Source: Methylobacterium radiotolerans JCM 2831 (GTDB lineage: Bacteria > Pseudomonadota > Alphaproteobacteria > Rhizobiales > Beijerinckiaceae). Taken from it: a DNA stretch of 64,000 nt. This document shows, piece after piece, positions 29,534-40,686 of the stretch. The position numbers and the translations under genes were made by a program. Numbering within the stretch: position 1 is the first letter of the stretch; every line of letters begins with the position of its first letter. A model generated the notes under the pieces. That model did no database searches and was not told the origin of the DNA. It saw only the letters and a program-made list of their open reading frames with translations. The DNA lies in contig NC_010505.1 of NCBI RefSeq assembly GCF_000019725.1, positions 3,767,001-3,831,000 on the forward strand, written 5' to 3'.

Positions 29534-30717
29534 GCGGTTCCAACGGATTGGAGCAGGAGCAGCGGCGCGGGATCAGCTCGGAGGAGGTGGCGGCGATCTC
29601 GGCGGCCGTGACCTGCGTCACCGTCGTCGGCATCGGCCTCAGCCTCTCGATCCCGCTCCTCTCGATCGAGATGGAGCGTCGCGGCGCCTCGAGCACGCTG
29701 ATCGGGCTCAACACCGCGGTGGCGGGCATCGCCAGCATCTGCACGGTGCCGTTCGTGCCGCGCCTCGCCGCGCGGGTCGGCGTCGCCCCGCTGCTCGGGC
29801 TGGCGCTCCTCGTCGGGGCGGTCAGCCTCGCGCTGTTCCCGCTCCTGCCGGGCATCGCCCTGTGGTTCCCCCTGCGCTTCGTCTTCTCGGCGACGCTCGG
29901 CGCGCTGTTCGTCCTCTCCGAGTACTGGATCAACGCCGCCGCCCCGCCGGAGCGGCGCGGTCTGGTGATGGGCATCTACGCCACCGTCCTGGCGGCGGGC
30001 TTCGCGGTCGGACCGCTGCTGCTGGCCCTGGTCGGCACCGAGGGGCTGGCGCCCTACGCGACGGGGGCCGCCCTCATGCTGGCCGGCGGCCTGCCCATCG
30101 CCCTGGCCCGCGGCCTGTCCCCGACGATCGAGACGGGCTCCGGCCGCGGCATCCTCGGCTACGTCCGGCTCGCCCCCGGCGCCCTGGCGGCGGCCCTGGC
30201 CTACGGGGCGGTGGAGACCGGCATCTTCGCCATCCTGCCGCTCTACGGCCTGCGCCTCGGCTACGACGCGCAGGGGGCGGCCGGCCTCGTCAGCCTGATC
30301 GCGCTGGGCAACGTCCTGTTCCAGATCCCGTTCGGCTGGCTCGCCGACCGCCTCGACCGGGGCGCGGTGCTCCTCGGCGCGGGCCTCGCGGGCGCCGCGG
30401 GCTCGGCCCTGATCCCCCTCGCGGCCGGCCATCCGGCGGCGTTCGGTCTGCTCCTCCTCGTCTGGGGCGGCATCGCCGGCACCCTCTACACGGTCGGCCT
30501 CGCGATGCTGGGCGACCGCACGCCGCTGAACGACCTCGCGGGCGCCAACGCGGCCTTCGTGGTGCTCTACAATGTCGGCCTGATGCTGGGACCGCCGGTG
30601 ATCGGCGGCGGGCTCGACCTCGTGCCGCCGAACGGGTTCGCGCTGGCGCTGCTCGCCCTGTTCCTGGCCTTCGCCGGCTGGCTCGCCGCGACGGAGCGCC
30701 GACGCGCCCGCTCTTGA
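29530..30717 (+). CDS. MFS transporter
   Basis: A 395-residue transporter with twelve predicted helices, with GTG start overlapping the NUDIX stop. Visible features include [28 protein letters not shown] and [14 protein letters not shown], the loop 8-9 copy of the MFS motif. It belongs to the YcaD-like group. Substrate unknown. Last gene before rpmG in a row of five same-strand genes with little or no spacing. Confidence 0.85.
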   Translation: MSGSNGLEQEQRRGISSEEVAAISAAVTCVTVVGIGLSLSIPLLSIEMERRGASSTLIGLNTAVAGIASICTVPFVPRLAARVGVAPLLGLALLVGAVSLALFPLLPGIALWFPLRFVFSATLGALFVLSEYWINAAAPPERRGLVMGIYATVLAAGFAVGPLLLALVGTEGLAPYATGAALMLAGGLPIALARGLSPTIETGSGRGILGYVRLAPGALAAALAYGAVETGIFAILPLYGLRLGYDAQGAAGLVSLIALGNVLFQIPFGWLADRLDRGAVLLGAGLAGAAGSALIPLAAGHPAAFGLLLLVWGGIAGTLYTVGLAMLGDRTPLNDLAGANAAFVVLYNVGLMLGPPVIGGGLDLVPPNGFALALLALFLAFAGWLAATERRRARS

Positions 30718-30823
30718 CCTGCCGGGCCCGATCGGGCATTCACCCGCCCGTATTCGGCCGGGCCCTCCCGGCCATTTGCGTTTCGCTCACGCGGAATGCC
30801 GCACCCTGCAGGAGCGCCGCGCC

Positions 30824-30991
30824 ATGGCCAAGGCCGTCACCGTCAAGATCAAGCTCGTCTCCACCGCCGACACGGGCTACTTCTACGTCACCAAGAAAAA
30901 CTCCCGCACGCAGACCGAGAAGCTGACGATGCGCAAGTACGATCCGGTCGCGCGCAAGCACGTCGAGTTCAAGGAAACCAAGATCAAGTAA
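30824..30991 (+). CDS. rpmG: 50S ribosomal protein L33
   Basis: The 55-residue protein [20 protein letters not shown] through ETKIK is the cysteine-free L33 form, with [17 protein letters not shown] in the middle. AGGAG lies about ten bases before the ATG, fixing this start over the upstream extension. A clear terminator follows, so it ends the transcription unit. Confidence 0.98.
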   Translation: MAKAVTVKIKLVSTADTGYFYVTKKNSRTQTEKLTMRKYDPVARKHVEFKETKIK

Positions 30992-31027
30992 GCCCGCGGG
31001 CCGCATCGCGGCCCCACGGCCGACGGG

Positions 31028-31058
31028 AAGCCGCTCCGACACGGGGCGGCTTTTTCTT
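31028..31058 (+). terminator. Rho-independent terminator after rpmG
   Basis: AAGCCGC (31028-31034) pairs with GCGGCTT (31046-31052), followed by TTTTCTTT. It is 37 bases past the rpmG stop. Confidence 0.85.
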
Positions 31059-31236
31059 TGCCCGACACCGCGATCCCGCCCGCGGCCGGGCGAACTCGGA
31101 GCGCCGCGGCCCGAACGGCCGACAGCCTGGCACCAGCACGAATCGTTAACCGTCGCTCGTCCCGGAGGCTGCTCGATTCGCCGGCCGATCACCGGCCCGC
31201 GGGTTCGGCCAGCCCGACAGGTGGAGGGCGGGTTCG

Positions 31237-31443
31237 ATGCAGCGGATCCTGCTGGCGCTTCTCATCACCGCGGCGGTACTCGCGCTCTGGCTCCTCCTGA
31301 CGCTGCCGGTGCACGCGCTCCGTGCGACCCGCGGATTGCTCCCGGCACGCCGCGCCCCGGTCCGGGCGCGGAGCCGATCGCTCACGCGGGCCCCGACGCT
31401 GCCAGATCCGGATCGAGCGTCCGCGCCAGGGACCGCGCGATAG
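31237..31443 (+). CDS. Possible small membrane peptide (68 aa)
   Basis: ATG at 31237 with a GGAGG site 14 bases upstream. The N-terminus is a clean hydrophobic helix (ILLALLITAAVLALWLLLTLPV) followed by a basic tail. The last 60 bases overlap the convergent LysR gene. No family is recognised. The membrane helix and ribosome site are the only support. Confidence 0.4.
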   Translation: MQRILLALLITAAVLALWLLLTLPVHALRATRGLLPARRAPVRARSRSLTRAPTLPDPDRASAPGTAR

Positions 31444-32299
31444 AGACGAGGGCCGTGACCATCGGCGTGGACGGCTCGCGCCGCGGGGCGACGAGGCCGA
31501 TCGCGTGCTCCAGGTCCGGCGCGGTGATCGGGAGGCTGCGCACGCCCGCCATGGGGCCGAGGGCGTCGACCAGAATCTCCGGCATGATCGAGGCCCAGCG
31601 CAGGGTGCGCACATGGGTCAGCAGCACGATCATCGAGTTCGATTCGAGGGTCGCGGCGGGATCCGCACCCGCCTCCCGGATCTGATGGTCGATGATCCGC
31701 CGGTTCTGCATGTTCGGCGTGAGCAGGCAGAGGGGCAGCCGGCTGGTCTCGGCCCAGGTCACGTTGGCGCGATCGTCGAACGGGCCGCCGATCGCCGTCA
31801 CGAGGCGGTAGCGCTCCCGGTAGAGGGGAACGGAGATCACCCGCCCGAGGGGCTCATTGTCGAGGTAGGTCAGGCCCGCATCCGCCTCCAGGTTCTCAAT
31901 CAACGAGAAAATGTCGGCCGAGGTGGCGGATTCGACCGTCAGCCGCACGTCCGGGTGCCGCTCGCGGTAGGGCGTCGTGAGGTTCACGATCATCGGCAAC
32001 GCCGTGGGGATGGCGGCGATGCGCAGGTGGCCGGTCAGGCCCCGGCGCAGGCCGGTGACCTCCTCGTGCATGGCCCGCGCGTCGGCCACGATGCGCCGCG
32101 CCCATTCCAGGACCCGCTCGCCCTCGGGGGTGAAGCCCTGGAAGCGGGAGCCGCGCAGCACGAGCTGCACGCCGAAGCGGTTCTCCAGCTGCTTCACGCC
32201 GGCCGAGAGCGTCTGCTGGGTCACGCCGCAGGCTTCGGCGGCGTGCCCGAAATGCTGCTCGCGGGCGAGCGCGAGCAGGAAGTCCAGCTTGTCGATCAC
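31382..32299 (-). CDS. LysR-family regulator next to an oxalate/formate transporter
   Basis: A 305-residue LysR protein: HTH at 1-60 (KLDFLLALAREQHFGHAAEACGVTQQTLSAGVKQLENRFG), then a co-inducer domain. The N-terminus resembles the LysR regulators found with formate dehydrogenase or oxalate genes. It is downstream of the OFA transporter on the same strand (76-base gap), so it probably controls that transporter or other C1/C2-acid genes. Effector unknown. Confidence 0.83.
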   Translation of the reverse strand: MIDKLDFLLALAREQHFGHAAEACGVTQQTLSAGVKQLENRFGVQLVLRGSRFQGFTPEGERVLEWARRIVADARAMHEEVTGLRRGLTGHLRIAAIPTALPMIVNLTTPYRERHPDVRLTVESATSADIFSLIENLEADAGLTYLDNEPLGRVISVPLYRERYRLVTAIGGPFDDRANVTWAETSRLPLCLLTPNMQNRRIIDHQIREAGADPAATLESNSMIVLLTHVRTLRWASIMPEILVDALGPMAGVRSLPITAPDLEHAIGLVAPRREPSTPMVTALVSIARSLARTLDPDLAASGPA

Positions 32300-32375
32300 G
32301 ACGACGGCATCCCGGCACGGCGAGGCGCCGGAAACCTAGCGACCCGCCGTGCCCGCCACAACCGAGCGCGCCCGC

Positions 32376-34037
32376 TCAGCGGAACAGGATGAACGCCTTC
32401 GACAGGGTGATGCCGATGCCCCAGACGATCGGGATGCCGACCACCGCCCAGGCCAGGGCGGCCCCGGCGCTGAACCCGCCGCGGCCGATGCCGAAGGAGC
32501 CGGACGGTCCCGAGGCCGTGGCGCCCGCGCGGACGTCCAGGGAAGCCCGCTCGGAATCGGACATGAACCAGCGCTGCGCCAGCGGCCGGACCAGCAGGTT
32601 GCAGAGGAAGCCGACCGCCAGGAAGCTCGCCAGCACGTACATGGTCCGGCCGTAGAGATCGGCCCCCTGCACGCCCGCGGCGACCTGCGCCTCGCGGATC
32701 TTGGTGATGACGAAGGGCCCGACGATGCCGGCCATCGACCACGCGGTGAGCAGGCGCCCGTGGATCGCGCCCACGAACTGCGTGCCGAACACGTCGGCGA
32801 GGTAGGCCGGCACCGTCGCGAAACCGCCGCCGTACATGGACAGGATCACGCAGAAGATCGCGACGAACAGCGCCTGCGAGCCGATGCCGGCGGCCCAGGG
32901 CGCCGCCGCGTACAGGAGGCCGCCCAGCGCGAAGAAGATCGCGTAGGTGCCCTTCCGCCCGATCCGGTCCGACATCGAGGCCCAGAAGAACCGGCCCAGG
33001 ATGTTGAACAGGGACAGCAGGCCGACGAAGCCGGCCGCGATGGCCGCGACCTGCGCCTTCTGGCCGGCGTCGAGGGCCGAGAAGCCGGTGCCGGGCAGGC
33101 CGATCAGCTCGCCGCCGAAGATCTCTTGGAGCATCGGCGAGGCCAGGGCCAGCACGCCGATGCCGGCCGACACGTTGAGGAACAGGACGAGCCAGATCAT
33201 CCAGAACTGGAAGGTCTTGTGGGCGTCGCGCAGGTGGACGTGCCCCGAGGCGATCATGGCGTTCTTGGCAGTCGGGCTGGTCCAGCCGTCCGGCCGCCAG
33301 CCGGCCGGCGGCACCCGGTAGCCGAACGCGCCGCCCAGCATGAACAGGATGTACCCGACTCCCATCACCGCCAGCGTCTGCCAGACGCCGGCCGAATCCG
33401 CGGTCCGGAAGCCCTTGATCAGGCTGTCGGCCAGGGGCGAGCCGATCATCGCGCCGCCGCCGAAGCCCATGATCGCCATGCCGGTTGCCATGCCGCGGCG
33501 ATCCGGGAACCACTTGATCAGCGTCGAGACCGGCGAGATGTAGCCGAGGCCCAGCCCGACGCCGCCGATCAGGCCCATGCCGAGCCAGACGATCCAGAGC
33601 TGGTGGATGTAGACGCCGAAGGCGCCGATCAGGAAGCCGCCGCCCCAGCAGAGGGCCGCCGCGATGCCGGCCTTGCGCGGGCCCGCCCGCTCCAGCCAGC
33701 CGCCGAACAGCGCGGCCGAGAGGCCGAGCACGACGATGCCAATGGAGAAGACCGTGACGAGGTCGCTGACGCGCCAATCGCAGGTGGTGGTGAACAGGGC
33801 CGTCATCACGCCCATGTCGGGGCAGGCGGCGGGCGCCGGCTTGCCCACGGAGAGCGCCCGGGTCAGCGGCAGCCAGAACACCGACAGACCGTAGGCCATC
33901 CCGATGCAGAGATGAATCGCCAGGGCCGCCGGCGGCACCAGCCAGCGATTGAAGCCCGGCTTGGCGACGATCCGCTCGCGCGACAGCAGACTCGGCGTTC
34001 CCTCAGGCGCGATCGCGCCTGCCACTCCAGCACTCAT
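32376..34037 (-). CDS. OFA-family MFS transporter (oxalate/formate antiporter-like)
   Basis: A 553-residue transporter of the OxlT (OFA) type. It has the OFA pattern AIHLCIGMAYGLSVFWLPL in helix 1, an unusually long loop after it, then GYISPVSTLIKWFPDRRGMATGMAIMGFGGGAM. This is followed by a large central cytoplasmic stretch and FNILGRFFWASMSDRIGRK. OxlT exchanges oxalate for formate; both are growth or waste substrates in methylobacteria. The ATG at 34035-34037 has a GGAGGAG site seven bases upstream. The adjacent LysR gene is a likely regulator. Size is larger than OxlT (about 420) because of the insertions typical for this subgroup. Confidence 0.87.
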   Translation of the reverse strand: MSAGVAGAIAPEGTPSLLSRERIVAKPGFNRWLVPPAALAIHLCIGMAYGLSVFWLPLTRALSVGKPAPAACPDMGVMTALFTTTCDWRVSDLVTVFSIGIVVLGLSAALFGGWLERAGPRKAGIAAALCWGGGFLIGAFGVYIHQLWIVWLGMGLIGGVGLGLGYISPVSTLIKWFPDRRGMATGMAIMGFGGGAMIGSPLADSLIKGFRTADSAGVWQTLAVMGVGYILFMLGGAFGYRVPPAGWRPDGWTSPTAKNAMIASGHVHLRDAHKTFQFWMIWLVLFLNVSAGIGVLALASPMLQEIFGGELIGLPGTGFSALDAGQKAQVAAIAAGFVGLLSLFNILGRFFWASMSDRIGRKGTYAIFFALGGLLYAAAPWAAGIGSQALFVAIFCVILSMYGGGFATVPAYLADVFGTQFVGAIHGRLLTAWSMAGIVGPFVITKIREAQVAAGVQGADLYGRTMYVLASFLAVGFLCNLLVRPLAQRWFMSDSERASLDVRAGATASGPSGSFGIGRGGFSAGAALAWAVVGIPIVWGIGITLSKAFILFR

Positions 34038-34158
34038 GATGGACTCCTCCGCCGCGGCCTCGTTGGCGGGCCGCTCGGCGGGCGACCATGCGCGATCTGT
34101 GTGCAGGGTGCCAGCGCGCGACACGCTGAGCCGGCGTTTTTAATCCCGTTGGCCGCCG

Positions 34159-34185
34159 CCTGTATGCATATTCCGCGTGCACAGG
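34159..34185. promoter_or_regulatory. Imperfect inverted repeat upstream of the OFA transporter
   Basis: CCTGT (34159-34163) and ACAGG (34181-34185) bracket TATGCATATTCCGCGTGC; the pairing extends partly through TGCA on each side. It lies 120 bases upstream of the transporter start and contains TGTATGCATA, which resembles GntR/FCD-type half-sites. Confidence 0.35.
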
Positions 34186-34290
34186 TGGCGAGGCGCGGTC
34201 GGGAACCGGCTCTGCCGTGCAGCCGACCGCGCGGAGATCTCCGCGGAGCCGGGCAGCGGTCTTGTCCGGCGCCCGGCCCCGCGGTCCTTC

Positions 34291-34977
34291 TCACATCGGC
34301 GGGGTCAGGCCGTCCTTGCCGACCGCCACGAGCTTGCCCTCCGCCTTGGGACCGTCCTTGGCGACCACGGCGAAGACCTTGGAGCCGGGCGTCAGGATCG
34401 CCTTGTCGGCGGGCTCGAAGGCGACGATCGGCGCCGAGGACGGCACCACGATCTCCTTGGATCCATCCTTGCCGTAGCTCACCGTCAGGGTGCGCTCGCC
34501 GCCCGAGGCGGCCTTGTCGGCCTTCACGGTGCCGTTGGTCATCGCGCTCTTCACTTTCGGGGCGTTCGACGACTCGGCCTTCACGGTGCCGTTGGTCATC
34601 GCGCTCTTCACCTTGGCGCCGGCGCCCGCGGTGTGGTCGGTGATCGAGTCCCAGCCGTAATGGCCCTCGCCCGTGCCGCGCATCGACTCGGGGAAGAGCA
34701 CGACCTCCAGGGCGGTCATCGGGTTCTCGCCCTTGGTGGCGGTGCCGATGAAGACGCCGTCCTTGATCGCGTCGAGGCTGGACGGGACCACCCAGGCGAA
34801 CTTGGCGCCGGCGACGTCGACCGTCTCGGTCTTGCCGTCCTCGGTCTTGATCGTGAGCGTGCTGCCGTCGGCCTTGTCGACGGTCCCGCGGACGCGCTCG
34901 ACCTGCGCGGCGAAGGCCGCACTCGACAGCAGGGCTGTCAGGCCGGCGGCGGCGAGGGTCTTGCTGAGATGCTTCAT
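34291..34977 (-). CDS. Secreted repeat-containing hypothetical protein
   Basis: A 228-residue protein with a clean signal peptide (MKHLSKTLAAAGLTALLSSAAFA). A beta-rich region follows, QVERVRGTVDKADGSTLTIKTEDGKTETV, resembling OB-like DUF5666 domains. The middle holds two identical 13-residue copies of KVKSAMTNGTVKA spaced 19 residues apart. Likely periplasmic. Function unknown; it stands alone between acnA and the OFA transporter. Confidence 0.75.
   Translation of the reverse strand: MKHLSKTLAAAGLTALLSSAAFAAQVERVRGTVDKADGSTLTIKTEDGKTETVDVAGAKFAWVVPSSLDAIKDGVFIGTATKGENPMTALEVVLFPESMRGTGEGHYGWDSITDHTAGAGAKVKSAMTNGTVKAESSNAPKVKSAMTNGTVKADKAASGGERTLTVSYGKDGSKEIVVPSSAPIVAFEPADKAILTPGSKVFAVVAKDGPKAEGKLVAVGKDGLTPPM
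34517..34611 (-). repeat. 38-base direct repeat inside the secreted-protein gene
   Basis: Bases 34517-34554 and 34574-34611 are identical over 38 positions (period 57, in frame). They encode KVKSAMTNGTVKA twice. Exact identity at DNA level points to a recent duplication or replication slippage. Confidence 0.9.
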
Positions 34978-35074
34978 CGAGGTCCCATCCTGGCTTCGGG
35001 AGCCGGGTTATGGGGCGCCCCGCGCGCGAAACAAGGTTGTGCGCAAGCGAAATGCCGGGCCTGTGAAACAAATA

Positions 35075-35100
35075 AGGCGGCGCCCGGTTGAGCGCCGCCT
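35075..35100 (-). terminator. Rho-independent terminator after acnA
   Basis: Read on the minus strand, AGGCGGCGC pairs perfectly with GCGCCGCCT around an 8-base loop (35075-35100) and is followed by TATTTGTTT. It starts 39 bases past the acnA stop. Confidence 0.85.
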
Positions 35101-35139
35101 CATGGGTCGGTCGGGCGGCCCGAGGGCCGCCGCAGGAGG

Positions 35140-37839
<2,700 letters not shown>

Positions 37840-38303
37840 GGCTGGTTCTATCCTCGCTGCGGGTTGTCGAACACGCGCAGGCAAGACCTGCGCTACGAGA
37901 TCTGTGTTCGGCCTGTGTAGCGCCCGACGGGCGCGCGCCGCCCCGGGAGTGCCCGGGCAGGACGATGCGCGGGGGCGATTTGGACGCCCGTGATGCCGCG
38001 CGGCGCAGCCGCGGAGGGATATAGAACTTTTCGAATCTGGCCGCTACCGGGTCGTCATGACAGGCGCGTTTTCCTGTCGGGCGCGGGGCGCAGAGATACG
38101 GCTCCGGTCGGCTGGCGCGGGCCGTCCCCTGTGACCGCGGGGCCAGCCCCGCGCCGCAGTGCAACGTCATTCCGGGGCCGCGCAGCGGAGCCCGGAACCC
38201 AGAGTCGCCGGCGCGGGGCGATCCGGCTGCGACGCTGGTCCTGGCCTCCGGCCTCGCCTTCGGCCCCCTGGAATGACGGCGCGGCCGGCCGTCGGGTCGC
38301 CGA
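37840..38303. other. 464-base intergenic region with acnA promoter and palindromic element
   Basis: No convincing gene. The half near 37840 must hold the acnA promoter; the half near 38165-38278 is the repeat element listed separately. Short ORFs here are Arg/Pro-rich noise. Confidence 0.7.
38165..38278. repeat. Palindromic intergenic element (CGTCATTCC ... GGAATGACG)
   Basis: The 114-base stretch starts CGTCATTCC (38165-38173) and ends GGAATGACG (38270-38278), perfect inverted ends of nine bases. The same ends occur at 5421-5514. This is a dispersed extragenic repeat; it lies between the TPR gene's stop and acnA's upstream region. Confidence 0.6.
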
Positions 38304-39122
38304 TCACCCCTGCCCCGGCGCGCCCGCGCCGGACAGCGCCTTCGACCGGTTCGGCTGGGCCGCGAGCCGGCGCAGGGACGCGACGTTCGTGGCCGCCTCC
38401 TCGGCGCTCATGTCGCGGCGCAGGACGGCCTCGGCGTCGGCGAAGCGGCCCTTGAGGCTCAGGACCATGGCGAGGTTTGCCCGCACCCGCGCGTCGGCGC
38501 CGGGCTGGTCGGCGGCGAGCCGCAGGGTCTGCTCGGCCTGATCGAGGTTGCGCGACAGCGCGTAGGACAGGCCGAGATTGGACAGGAGCGAGGGCTCGTT
38601 CGGCCGAATCTTGAGGGCGGCCTCGTAGAAGCCCTGCGCGCGGGCCTGCTCGCCGAGCTGGGCGGAGGCCGAGCCCTGCGCCGACAGGATGCGCCAGTCG
38701 GGATTGGCGGGGGTGTGCGCGTTGGCCAGCACGTCGATCGCCTCGCGGAAGCGGCCCGCTTCGACCAGCGACTTGCCGTAGGCGCCGAGAAGGGCCCGGT
38801 CGCGCGGGTTGCGCAGGGCGGCCTGCTGCAGCACCGCCGAGGCCTGGCTGATCTGATCGGTGGCCCGCAGGGCGCGGGCGTAGGCCATCGCCGTGCGCCC
38901 GTCGGCGGGGTCGGCGTTGAAGCGCTCGGCCAGCCGGTCGACGTCCTGCCGCGAGGGCGCCGCGGCGGCCGCGGATGGGCCGCCGAGGGGGCCGATCGAG
39001 CCGGTCGTTTCCGGAGAGCCGGTGTTGCAGCCGGCGAGGCCGAGCGCGACGGCGGCCGCGAGGGCCGCGCGGCGTCCGGCACGGGCCTGGGACTGGGTGA
39101 CCCGGAACAGGGCCGTCATCAT
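38304..39122 (-). CDS. TPR lipoprotein (TadD-like)
   Basis: The 272-residue product has a signal peptide with lipobox LAGC (Cys32), so it should be an outer-membrane or periplasmic lipoprotein. At least five tetratricopeptide units follow, e.g. GRTAMAYARALRATDQISQASAVLQQAALRNP and SNLGLSYALSRNLDQAEQTLRLA. This layout matches TadD, the pilotin-like lipoprotein of Flp pilus systems. No other tad gene is near, so the assignment is only by resemblance. GGAG lies upstream of the MMTALF start. Confidence 0.8.
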   Translation of the reverse strand: MMTALFRVTQSQARAGRRAALAAAVALGLAGCNTGSPETTGSIGPLGGPSAAAAAPSRQDVDRLAERFNADPADGRTAMAYARALRATDQISQASAVLQQAALRNPRDRALLGAYGKSLVEAGRFREAIDVLANAHTPANPDWRILSAQGSASAQLGEQARAQGFYEAALKIRPNEPSLLSNLGLSYALSRNLDQAEQTLRLAADQPGADARVRANLAMVLSLKGRFADAEAVLRRDMSAEEAATNVASLRRLAAQPNRSKALSGAGAPGQG

Positions 39123-39182
39123 GGTGCGCTCCGCCGGCATCTGGACCGGACGCGATGGCACGCGCTTCACGCTCCCGGCCGG

Positions 39183-39213
39183 CCGGTGATAGAGCGTTAA
39201 CCCTAATCACCGG
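39183..39213. promoter_or_regulatory. Perfect 8-base inverted repeat in the divergent TPR/aminopeptidase promoter region
   Basis: CCGGTGAT (39183-39190) and ATCACCGG (39206-39213) are perfect inverted copies, 15 bases apart. They sit in the 126-base gap between divergent genes. Two TTAA tetramers lie inside and just after. Candidate operator for an unidentified regulator. Confidence 0.45.
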
Positions 39214-39248
39214 TTAAGCCGCCGCTCCGGGCGGCACGCGAGAGGCAC

Positions 39249-40649
39249 ATGACCCAGGCCGAGATTCCGGCGACGACCCGCGGGCTCCTGCCCGGCGACA
39301 CCCAGGCCGTACCGGTGACGCTGGTCACGACGGGGGATTGGGCGGTCGTCGAGTCCGGCCTGGAGCCGGCCCAGCGGAGCTTCGCCCAGGCCATCGGCTT
39401 CACGCCGAAGGCGGGCAGCCTCGCGCTCCTGCCCGGCCCGGACGGCAGCCTCGCGCGGGTCCTGTTCGGCCTCGGCGATCCGGAGGCGGCCAACTACGAC
39501 CGTCTCCTCGTCGGCAAGCTGCCGGGGCTGCTGCCGGAGGGGATCTTCCGCCTCGAGAACGCCGCCGAGCCGCATGAGGCCGCCCTCGCCTGGCTGATGG
39601 GGAGCTACCGCTTCGGCCGCTACCGGTCCGGCGGCGGGACCAAGGCCCGGCTCGCGGCGCCGGCCGGCATCGACGTGGCCGAGGTCGAGCGGATCGCCGC
39701 CGCGGTCGCGCTGGGCCGGGATCTCGTCAACACGCCGGCCAACGATCTCGGACCCGCCGAGATCGAGGCGGCTGCCCGGGCACTCGGCGACCGTCACGGC
39801 GCCACCGTCACGGTGACGGAGGGCGCGGCCCTCGCCGAGGGGTACCCGCTGATCCACGCGGTCGGCGCCGCCTCGCCCCGGGCACCGCGGCTGATCGACC
39901 TGACCTGGGGGCCGGCGGACGCGCCGCGCGTGACCCTGGTCGGCAAGGGCGTCGCCTTCGACACCGGCGGCCTCGACCTCAAGCCGTCGGCCGCGATGCT
40001 GCTGATGAAGAAGGATATGGGCGGCGCCGCCGCGGCGCTGGCCGCCGCTGACATGGTCATGGGCGCGGGCCTGACCCTGCGCCTGCGCCTGCTGATCCCC
40101 GCGGTGGAGAACGCGGTCGCGGGCAACGCCTTCCGCCCCGGCGACGTGCTGCCCAGCCGGGCCGGGCTCAGCGTCGAGATCGGCAACACCGACGCGGAGG
40201 GCCGGCTGATCCTCGCCGACGCGCTCGCCCTCGCGGACGCCGACGCGCCCGAGCTGATCCTCGACTTCTCGACCCTGACCGGTGCGGCCCGGGTGGCCCT
40301 CGGGCCGGACCTGCCGGCCTTCTTCACGGAGGACGACGCGCTGGCCGAGGCGGTGGCGCGGGCCGGGCGGACGGCGATCGATCCGGTCTGGCGCATGCCG
40401 CTGCACGCGCCCTACGCGAGCCTGCTCGACTCCAAGGTGGCCGATCTCAACAACGTCTCCGGCGGGCCGTTCGCGGGGGCGATCACCGCGGCCCTGTTCC
40501 TGCGCCGCTTCGCGCCCAACACGAGGGCGCACGGCCATTTCGACCTCTACGGCTGGAACCCCTCGACCAAGCCCGGCCGGCCGGAGGGCGGCGAGGTCCA
40601 GACCGCGCGGCTGACCTACGCGCTGCTCAAGGCCCGCTACGGCGGCTGA
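39249..40649 (+). CDS. Leucyl aminopeptidase family protein (M17)
   Basis: A 466-residue cytosolic aminopeptidase. The metal and active-site motifs are complete: GKGVAFDTGGLDLKPSAAMLLMKKDMGGAA and NTDAEGRLILADAL, with a further catalytic segment DFSTLTGAARVALGPDLPAFF. The N-terminal domain is short, as in the alphaproteobacterial PepB-like subgroup. It cleaves N-terminal residues from peptides using two divalent metals. Confidence 0.92.
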   Translation: MTQAEIPATTRGLLPGDTQAVPVTLVTTGDWAVVESGLEPAQRSFAQAIGFTPKAGSLALLPGPDGSLARVLFGLGDPEAANYDRLLVGKLPGLLPEGIFRLENAAEPHEAALAWLMGSYRFGRYRSGGGTKARLAAPAGIDVAEVERIAAAVALGRDLVNTPANDLGPAEIEAAARALGDRHGATVTVTEGAALAEGYPLIHAVGAASPRAPRLIDLTWGPADAPRVTLVGKGVAFDTGGLDLKPSAAMLLMKKDMGGAAAALAAADMVMGAGLTLRLRLLIPAVENAVAGNAFRPGDVLPSRAGLSVEIGNTDAEGRLILADALALADADAPELILDFSTLTGAARVALGPDLPAFFTEDDALAEAVARAGRTAIDPVWRMPLHAPYASLLDSKVADLNNVSGGPFAGAITAALFLRRFAPNTRAHGHFDLYGWNPSTKPGRPEGGEVQTARLTYALLKARYGG

Positions 40650-40686
40650 TCGCCGCTCTTCGCTGCGCTCGGGACGACGGAGCGGC

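Noticed and set aside
39193..39217. CtrA site in the TPR/aminopeptidase gap
   Set aside because: The two TTAA tetramers are 13 bases apart, not seven.
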